DNA of 64,000 nucleotides from positions 62,001-126,000 of the forward strand of contig NZ_JACHOP010000009.1 in the NCBI RefSeq assembly GCF_014199935.1. Direction: 5' to 3'. The translations under genes and the position numbers were made by a program. The notes below the pieces were generated by a model. That model was given only the letters and a program-made list of their open reading frames with translations, ran no database searches and had not been told where the DNA came from. Source of the stretch: Methylorubrum rhodinum (lineage in GTDB: Bacteria; Pseudomonadota; Alphaproteobacteria; Rhizobiales; Beijerinckiaceae). Shown here in pieces: positions 56,818-64,000 of this stretch; position 1 is the first letter of the stretch; each line of letters begins with the position of its first letter.

Positions 56818-57522
56818 TCACTCGGGGGCGCGGACGACCGCGCCGGCGGGCAGGCGGGTGCCCGGCGCGGCGGACGGCGGCAGGGCGAACAGGCGATAGG
56901 TCTGCTCGCGCTCGCCCTCGCGCAGCACGACCCGGTCCGGCGCGATCCGGTCCACCCGCCACGCATCGACCTGATCGCCGACCCGCAGGCTGAGCGAGGC
57001 GCCTTCCTGTCGACTCACCAGCGCGACCGCCCGGTCGACGCCGGCCACGATCCCGACGAGGCGCAAGTCAGGCGGCGGAGTCTCCGGCGCCTCGGAGGGC
57101 GAAGGCGGGGCCGCGTAGACCACGGGCTGATCCGGGCGTCGGCGCGAGGGTGCGAAGAGCGGGCGCTGCCGGAACGCGCCGAGATCCTTGAACGCCATCC
57201 GGCTCAAGGGATTGGCGGTCGGCGCGATCTGCGGGAGCGGGAGTTCGGGTTCGGGCGGCGGCTCCACCTGGGCGATCGCGGCGGGAGCGGACGCCTCCGG
57301 CTCGGGCTGCGGCGCCCCGGCCGTCACCGGATCGGGCGCGACGGGCTCGGAGGCCGGAGGCGGGGCGGGTTTGCGCCCGCGCTGGCGCGCATCCTCGGCC
57401 TGCCGCAGGGCCTCCTGCTCGCGGACCCAGGCGGGCGAGCCGAACGGGCTCTCGGCGTAACCCGGACCCGCCAGCCCGAGGAACACGATCGAGGCGAACA
57501 GGGCGCGCGGCGCAGAAGCCAT
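56818..57522 (-). CDS. gspC: Type II secretion GspC-like protein
   Basis: A 234-residue protein with an N-terminal hydrophobic segment ending G-Y-A-E, a Pro/Glu-rich middle (about 45-105), and a C-terminal homology region: F-R-Q-R-P-L-F-A-P-S-R-R-R and D-L-R-L-V-G-I-V-A-G. GspC links the inner-membrane platform to the secretin. Here the hydrophobic segment looks like a cleavable signal peptide rather than an anchor, and no PDZ or coiled-coil tail is present. Its ATG shares a base with the gspM stop. Confidence 0.75.
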   Translation of the reverse strand: MASAPRALFASIVFLGLAGPGYAESPFGSPAWVREQEALRQAEDARQRGRKPAPPPASEPVAPDPVTAGAPQPEPEASAPAAIAQVEPPPEPELPLPQIAPTANPLSRMAFKDLGAFRQRPLFAPSRRRPDQPVVYAAPPSPSEAPETPPPDLRLVGIVAGVDRAVALVSRQEGASLSLRVGDQVDAWRVDRIAPDRVVLREGEREQTYRLFALPPSAAPGTRLPAGAVVRAPE

Positions 57523-58127
57523 CACGAGCGGCCCTCCCGGCGATGCCCGCGGAGCGCGAGCGCCACGCGCAGGGTCGGCTGCGGGTCGTCCGCCGCGGCG
57601 GCGCGGCCGGCCTGGGTGCGGATGTTGATCGATTCGACCGTGAGCAGCGGCATCCCGGCCTCGATCCTCGCCAGGAGGTCGAACAGGCCGTCGTTGCCGA
57701 TGTCGAGGCTCGCTCGCAGCAGCACGGTGCGGCCGTCGTCCGCCTCGTCCTCGCCGCGCACCTCGATCAGCCGCCCGCCCGCGGCATCGACGAGCGCGCT
57801 CAGGCGGCGCTGCATCTCGGCCCGCGCGAGGCCCGGCGCGGCGGCGTCGAGGAAGACCGAACGGGTCCGCGCCACGTCGCCCTCCCCTCCGCCCTCCCCT
57901 CTGCCCTCGCGCAGCCTGGCCTGCTCGACGGCGAGCCGCCGGATGCGCGCCTCGATCTGACCGATGCGGGTACGGCTCTCCTCTACGGCGTCGCTCGCGT
58001 CCCACCACGCCGCGAGGCGGTCGAGGGTGAGGGCGGCGAGCAGCAACGGCAGGCCGACGAAGACGGCGACCGCGATCGGCCCGAGCCAGCGGCGCAGGGG
58101 CGGGGAGACGCGCGGATCGGCGCTCAT
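57522..58127 (-). CDS. gspM: Type II secretion GspM-like protein
   Basis: A 201-residue protein with one membrane helix (about residues 15-35), a coiled-coil stretch (E-E-S-R-T-R-I-G-Q-I-E-A-R-I-R-R-L) and a ferredoxin-like periplasmic domain (L-F-D-L-L-A-R-I-E-A-G-M-P-L-L-T-V-E). This is the compact T2SSM_b type. It pairs with GspL in the assembly platform. It overlaps gspL by four bases. Confidence 0.85.
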   Translation of the reverse strand: MSADPRVSPPLRRWLGPIAVAVFVGLPLLLAALTLDRLAAWWDASDAVEESRTRIGQIEARIRRLAVEQARLREGRGEGGGEGDVARTRSVFLDAAAPGLARAEMQRRLSALVDAAGGRLIEVRGEDEADDGRTVLLRASLDIGNDGLFDLLARIEAGMPLLTVESINIRTQAGRAAAADDPQPTLRVALALRGHRREGRS

Positions 58128-59224
58128 CGGCCGGCCTCCGCCTGCGGCGCGGCGCGGCTCGCCACGATGTCGAAGGCCTCGCGGCGCTCGGCATCGCGGA
58201 TCACGGGAGCCGCGAAGCGCACGGCCGTGAGGCCCGCCTGCCCTTCGAGCAGGCCGATCAGCGCGGCGGCATCGTCCGAACGGCCGACGAGGCGAACCTT
58301 TCCGCCGTCCGCATCGAGTTCCCGCAGCACCGTGCCGTCGGGGAGCGCCGCGCTGAGGCGGTCGATCAGCAGGATGACGCTGGCCTCGGGGCGCTTGGCG
58401 GCGAGAAGCCCCGCCTCCCGCGTCCCGCCGGTGCCGGTCCGCGCCGCGAGCCGCGCGCGCAGCGCCGCGAGATGCGCCCCGGTCTCGGCCTGCTCGGTCT
58501 CGGCGGAGGCGGCGAGCAACACGGCCGCGAGGCAGGCCGGGATCAGGAGGCCGAAGGCGAGTGCCGCGGCGCGTGCGACCGGCCGGCGCAGCGGGCTCGC
58601 GCCCACGGAACCGGGACGGCCGCGGTAGAGGTCGATCGCGAGCGCCGCGTCCAGCGGCGCGGCCGCGCTGCCGAGCGCCGTGACCTTGAGGCCCGCCGCC
58701 GCCAGCGCGTCGAGATGGGGCGCGACGAGGTCGGACGAGGTGGCCAGCAGATCGACCGCGATGGTGCCGTCGGGGCCGGCGGGCTCGGGGATGTCGTAGC
58801 CGTAGAGCACCCGGTCGGGCCGCCAGGGCGTCAGGCGCTCCAGGCGGTGGGCCAGGATCGGCCCGAGATAGTCGCGCCCGGCATCCGGCAGGCGCAGGGT
58901 GCGGGCGAGGAAGAGGTTGGGCGGCAGCCGCAGTTCGAGGCCGCGCCCGGAAAAATTCTGGGGCGCCGCGCCGTCGAAGAGGCCGCGCGGGGTCACGCGG
59001 CCCTCGCGCACCTCGTAGAGCGCGAGCCCATCGCCCTCGACCACCGCGACGCGGCGGCTGCGGTCGAGGAAGCGGCCGAGCCGCGGCTCGATCGCCGCCA
59101 CGAAGGCGTCGAGCAGAAGCGAGACCGCGCCGCCCGCCTTGGCGACGAGCGGCGAGGCGCCGAGGCGCGCCTTGAGCGCGGCGGCTTGAGCGGAAAACCC
59201 TGCCATGCGGGCCGAGGCCGTCAT
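58124..59224 (-). CDS. gspL: Type II secretion GspL-like protein
   Basis: A 366-residue protein. An actin-like cytoplasmic domain (residues 58-215; R-L-E-R-L-T-P-W-R-P-D-R-V-L-Y-G-Y-D-I) precedes one membrane helix (about 224-245) and a PilN-like periplasmic domain. GspL recruits the ATPase GspE to the membrane. An ATG at 59206 is an alternative start. Confidence 0.85.
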   Translation of the reverse strand: MTASARMAGFSAQAAALKARLGASPLVAKAGGAVSLLLDAFVAAIEPRLGRFLDRSRRVAVVEGDGLALYEVREGRVTPRGLFDGAAPQNFSGRGLELRLPPNLFLARTLRLPDAGRDYLGPILAHRLERLTPWRPDRVLYGYDIPEPAGPDGTIAVDLLATSSDLVAPHLDALAAAGLKVTALGSAAAPLDAALAIDLYRGRPGSVGASPLRRPVARAAALAFGLLIPACLAAVLLAASAETEQAETGAHLAALRARLAARTGTGGTREAGLLAAKRPEASVILLIDRLSAALPDGTVLRELDADGGKVRLVGRSDDAAALIGLLEGQAGLTAVRFAAPVIRDAERREAFDIVASRAAPQAEAGR

Positions 59225-59234
59225 CGCCGCCCCG

Positions 59235-60992
<1,758 letters not shown>

Positions 60993-61063
60993 CCGGCCGC
61001 CGCGGCGGGCGGCCGGGCGTCAGGAAGCGGTGGAGATGTGGCGGATTGACGACAGGGGCCGGC

Positions 61064-61282
61064 TCAGTGGCGCCGCAGCGCGGCCTCCCGCCGGGCGAAA
61101 CCGTCGCGGCGGTCGTCCAGCATGGCCGAAGCGCCCGTTTCGAGCTTCACGGCCAACGCCTCGAACTCGGCCGCCAGGGCCTCCAATTCGGCCACCGCCG
61201 GGACCGCCTCCCCGCCCAGGGAGCGTGCGAGGCGGCGGCAGGTCCGCGCCTTGGCACGGAAATACGCGACCGTCTTCTTCAT
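61064..61282 (-). CDS. Small coiled-coil protein of unknown function
   Basis: A 72-residue protein, M-K-K-T-V-A-Y-F-R-A-K-A-R-T-C-R-R-L followed by a heptad-like A-E-L-E-A-L-A-A-E-F-E-A-L-A-V-K-L-E. It is probably cytosolic and helical. It lies 71 bases upstream of gspE on the same strand and could be co-transcribed, but nothing links it to secretion. The start is the ATG; the upstream open frame is His/Arg-rich. Confidence 0.6.
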   Translation of the reverse strand: MKKTVAYFRAKARTCRRLARSLGGEAVPAVAELEALAAEFEALAVKLETGASAMLDDRRDGFARREAALRRH

Positions 61283-61605
61283 GGCGTCACGGTGCCGGTG
61301 GCGCGGCGGAGCGCGTCCTGCCGCATCGGCGTGGTTCCGAAAGCCGGAGGCCACCGTTCGGGCCGGTGCCCTCGACGCGTGCAGTCCGGCGCAGGTCCCC
61401 CGATGACATGCGTCGACATCGCCCAACCCCTTCGGCACCGGTGGCGAAGCGCGTTTGTTGCGCCGCACTCATCAAGTCGGATGAACTTATGTCCACCATT
61501 CTTGACGATTCAACAACTACCGAAATCTCCCAGCCGCGCGCGGCGTCGGCGCGGACCTTCAGGCCTGCGATGACAACAACTGCGAATATTGCAGGAAGCA
61601 GGCCG
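61283..61605. other. Intergenic region, no gene seen
   Basis: 323 bases between the small coiled-coil gene and the acyl-CoA synthetase end. The segment 61470-61600 is AT-richer than average and could hold the promoter for the small gene and the secretion operon. No terminator hairpin for the synthetase was recognised. Confidence 0.45.
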
Positions 61606-63402
61606 TCACAACCTCAGGCACTCCGAACTGATCGCCTCATACAGATCCCGATCGATGCGGCGATACGCTCCGTCGCGGTCGAGATAGAGTGGATCGGCGG
61701 TGCGGGCCGGGTCGAAACCTTCCTCGGCGAGCGCCGCCTTCTTCTGCTTGAAGGTCTCGGTGTGGCCGAGTTCTTCCGTCAACCGGACGAACAGCGGCCG
61801 GGCATAGGCGGGCAGCCGCTCGGCCAGCTCGGCGTGCAGCCGCGCGAGGTCGAAGCCGGGGCCGACGGTCAGCGCCGCCATGCCGGCGCGGCCGTCGGCG
61901 CCCGGCACCGCGACGCCGTAGACGCAGGCCTCCGCGACGCCCTCGGTGCGGGCCAGCGCCTCGGCGACCTCGGTGGTGGCGACGTTCTCGCCCTTCCAGC
62001 GGAAGGTGTCGCCGATGCGGTCGACGAAGTAGAAGTAACCTTGGGCATCGCGCCGCATCAGGTCGCCGGTGCGCATCCAGGCGTCACCCGGTTTGAGAAC
62101 GTCGCGCAGCACCTTGCGGTCGCTCTCGGAGGCGCTGGTATAGCCCTCGAAGGTGTATTCCGCCTTGTCCGACAGGCGGCCCAGCAGCTCGCCCGCCTCG
62201 CCGAACGCGGCGGTGACGCAGCGCCCGTCCGCGTCGCGCAAGGGGAGCCCGGTGGCGACGTCGTGCTTGACGATCAGCGCGGGCGAGCGCCGCGCCATGA
62301 AGCTCGGCACGCGGCCGACGGCGCCGACCTTGCCCTCGACGTTGTAGAGCGAGAGCGTGCCCTCGGTGGCGGCGTAGAATTCGAGGATGCGGGGAATGGC
62401 GAAGCGCTCCTGGAAGCGTTCCCACACCTCCGGGCGCAGGCCGTTGCCGGTGCAGAGGCGCAAGCGATGCGCGCGCTCCTGCGGGTCCGGGGGGGCGAGC
62501 GTCAGGTAGCGGCACAGCTCGCCGATATACTGGAACAGGGTCGCGCCGGACTCGGTCACGTCCGACCAGAACCGGCTCGCCGAGAATTTTTCGCGGATCA
62601 CGACGGAGCCGCCGCCCAGCAGCACGCTGCCCGGCGCCACGACGCCGCCGACGCTGTGGTAGAGCGGCAGGCAATCGTACATGCGGTCGTCCGGGCCCGG
62701 ATCGGCGAGGCCTGCGAACCAGTGGGTCCACATCATGATGCGGTGATGGCTCACGCGGGCGGCCTTGGGCAGGCCGGTGGTGCCGGAGGTGTAGATCAAG
62801 AGCGCCGGGTCGCGCAGGCTCACCGCGGGCGCCTCCTCCGGTGCCAGCGGCTCGCCGCCGAACCGCGCGGCCTGCGCCGCGAGCGAGGCCTCGGCGCCCT
62901 CCCCCTGCCAGCAGAGTTCGGGCGGGCTCGCGAGATGCGGCCACGCCCCCTCGACCGCCTCGGCGAGGTCGGTCGCGGCGATCAGGATGCGGGGTGCGGC
63001 CGCCTCGATGCAGTGGGCGAGCCCGCGCTCGCGCAGGTTGGTGTTGAGCAGGGCCACCCGCACGCCGACGCGGGTCAGCCCGAGCCAGATCGCGAGATAG
63101 TCGGGCCGGTTGCGCATCATCAGCGCGACGGTGTCGCCCTTGGCGAGCCCTCGAGCCAGCGCCCAGCGGGCGTAGCGATGGCGGCGCGCGGCGAGATCGC
63201 CGTGGGTCAGGGTCTCGTCGGTGCCGATGAGCGCCGGGGCGCCGGCCCGCTCGGCGGCGACCGCGTCGAGGACCAGCGGGAAGATGCGATCGGGGTCGGC
63301 GTCGATGCGCGCGGTGCGCTCCAGCGCGCCGATCCAGCCGGCGGTGGAGGAGGCGCGCGGCGGGGAAGCCGTGGGCGCCATATCGGATTGCAGGGTCGTC
63401 AT
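61606..63402 (-). CDS. Long-chain acyl-CoA synthetase (FadD/FATP type)
   Basis: A 598-residue AMP-forming ligase. It has the P-loop Y-T-S-G-T-T-G-L-P-K, the Y-A-A-T-E-G adenine motif, the W-M-R-T-G-D-L hinge and the late C-terminal K-x-K-K-A-A-L. G-D-x-F-R-W-K-G-E-N-V-A-T-T-E-V places it in the FATP/FadD6-like very-long-chain group. It activates fatty acids to acyl-CoA for degradation or lipid synthesis. The ATG at 63402 is chosen; the frame beyond enters the palindromic repeat. Confidence 0.92.
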   Translation of the reverse strand: MTTLQSDMAPTASPPRASSTAGWIGALERTARIDADPDRIFPLVLDAVAAERAGAPALIGTDETLTHGDLAARRHRYARWALARGLAKGDTVALMMRNRPDYLAIWLGLTRVGVRVALLNTNLRERGLAHCIEAAAPRILIAATDLAEAVEGAWPHLASPPELCWQGEGAEASLAAQAARFGGEPLAPEEAPAVSLRDPALLIYTSGTTGLPKAARVSHHRIMMWTHWFAGLADPGPDDRMYDCLPLYHSVGGVVAPGSVLLGGGSVVIREKFSASRFWSDVTESGATLFQYIGELCRYLTLAPPDPQERAHRLRLCTGNGLRPEVWERFQERFAIPRILEFYAATEGTLSLYNVEGKVGAVGRVPSFMARRSPALIVKHDVATGLPLRDADGRCVTAAFGEAGELLGRLSDKAEYTFEGYTSASESDRKVLRDVLKPGDAWMRTGDLMRRDAQGYFYFVDRIGDTFRWKGENVATTEVAEALARTEGVAEACVYGVAVPGADGRAGMAALTVGPGFDLARLHAELAERLPAYARPLFVRLTEELGHTETFKQKKAALAEEGFDPARTADPLYLDRDGAYRRIDRDLYEAISSECLRL

Positions 63403-63443
63403 GACGATGTCCGTTCGATCGCGTCGATGGCCGCCGGGCCTCT

Positions 63444-63549
63444 CCTCCCCCTTGCGGGGAGGAGGTAGGAGGTGGGGGTGGTGCAGTGGGAACCAGGGCG
63501 CTCGATCCTGCCCGACCCCCACCCCTGACCCCTCCCCGCAAGGGGGAGG
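63444..63549. repeat. Intergenic palindrome with 19-base arms
   Basis: CCTCCCCCTTGCGGGGAGG (63444-63462) is the exact complement of 63531-63549. An inner pair GGTGGGGGT (63471-63479) matches ACCCCCACC (63515-63523). It is a dispersed alphaproteobacterial repeat type lying between the metA stop and the acyl-CoA synthetase start. Confidence 0.85.
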
Positions 63550-63558
63550 GGACGAGCG

Positions 63559-64000
63559 TCAGGCGACCGCCATCCGCAAGGCGCGGTTGGCCGCCACCAG
63601 CGCGAGCCAGTTCCGGAACAGCCGGGCCGCACCGTCCTGCCAGGCGGCGGGACGGGGCGGGGTGGCGTCCATGGCGGGGAAATCGGCGTGGAGGGCGGGC
63701 GCGCGCTCGGCCTGGGCGAGCGCCGCAAAGGCCTCCAGCCGCTCGGCCGCGTCGTCGGTATAGTAGTTCTCCGGCAAAGCCGGGCAGGTGTCGCGGCTGC
63801 CGTCGAGGAAGCGGCCGATGTCGCGGCGGTACTCGCGGGCGAGCGTATCGGTCTCGTATTCCGGATGCCCCTGGAGGAACACCATGAGGCTCGCGCCCTC
63901 GCGCACGAACAGGTCGACGCCGATGTCCTCCGAGCGGCGCAAGACCGTGTAGCCCTTCGCGGCGAGCTCGAACTCGGGCAGGTCGTTCCAGCGGGAATGC
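63559..64000 (-). CDS. metA: Homoserine O-succinyltransferase (C-terminal part)
   Basis: The last 146 codons of a MetA-type enzyme; the gene continues beyond the right edge. The visible part starts with H-S-R-W-N-D-L-P and contains the catalytic region F-L-Q-G-H-P-E-Y-E-T (His and Glu of the MetA triad) followed by E-Y-R-R-D. MetA acylates homoserine in methionine synthesis; whether succinyl- or acetyl-CoA is used depends on a residue outside the window. Confidence 0.88.
   Translation of the reverse strand, partial: HSRWNDLPEFELAAKGYTVLRRSEDIGVDLFVREGASLMVFLQGHPEYETDTLAREYRRDIGRFLDGSRDTCPALPENYYTDDAAERLEAFAALAQAERAPALHADFPAMDATPPRPAAWQDGAARLFRNWLALVAANRALRMAVA

Overview
The window is GC-rich chromosomal DNA from an alphaproteobacterium of the order Hyphomicrobiales, most likely Methylobacterium/Methylorubrum (the M. 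extorquens group). The reasons are the two-gene cluster resembling the fourth formate dehydrogenase (FDH4) of M. extorquens AM1, DUF3126- and DUF6949-type proteins, short stem-loop repeats that look characteristic of this genus, and strong GC bias at third codon positions. I saw no rRNA, tRNA, CRISPR array, insertion sequence or prophage. The genus assignment rests on recognition, not on a database search.

Layout. 1-11.5 kb: the end of an ABC solute-binding protein, a BoxR-like regulator, cysE, a divergent rtcB-prfH ribosome-rescue/repair pair, small conserved proteins, a LexA-like repressor, pyrD, a possible Tse2-like toxin with its partner, and the FDH4-like genes. 11.5-26 kb: an MFS transporter, ftsK, a porin, the glnK-amtB nitrogen module behind a candidate sigma-54 promoter, tesB, a UbiH-type hydroxylase, ppa, a GNAT enzyme, a small polymorphic-toxin-like pair, a tyrosine phosphatase and a WcbI-like protein. 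26-39 kb: the minus-strand core cluster rpsB-tsf-[AT-rich DMP19-like gene]-pyrH-frr-uppS-cdsA-dxr-rseP-bamA-lpxD, covering translation, UMP synthesis, undecaprenyl/phospholipid/isoprenoid synthesis and the cell envelope. 39-44 kb: a chemoreceptor, a phytanoyl-CoA dioxygenase-like oxygenase and a fused CoA transferase. 44-48.6 kb: a plus-strand signalling module of Crp-type regulator, periplasmic FecR-domain protein and CHASE2 nucleotide cyclase, followed by an RTX protein. 48.7-51.4 kb: an aminotransferase, a Phd/VapC pair whose toxin gene is frameshifted, and a small unknown gene. 51.4-61 kb: a compact type II secretion locus (E-L-M-C-D-O-F-G-I-like). 61-64 kb: a small coiled-coil protein, a long-chain acyl-CoA synthetase and the 3' part of metA.

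The most interesting unit is the 44-48.6 kb module. The regulator has an intact cyclic-nucleotide phosphate-binding cassette and a CRP-like recognition helix. Near-perfect CRP palindromes (YGTGA-N6-TCACG) lie upstream of its own operon and upstream of the RTX gene. This supports a self-contained circuit in which an envelope signal acts through FecR and a CHASE2 cyclase on the Crp protein, which controls an exported calcium-binding protein. Other defence-like items are rtcB-prfH, the Tse2-like pair, the toxin-tail/DUF4279 pair, the broken vapC and the DMP19-like gene inserted in the ribosomal cluster.
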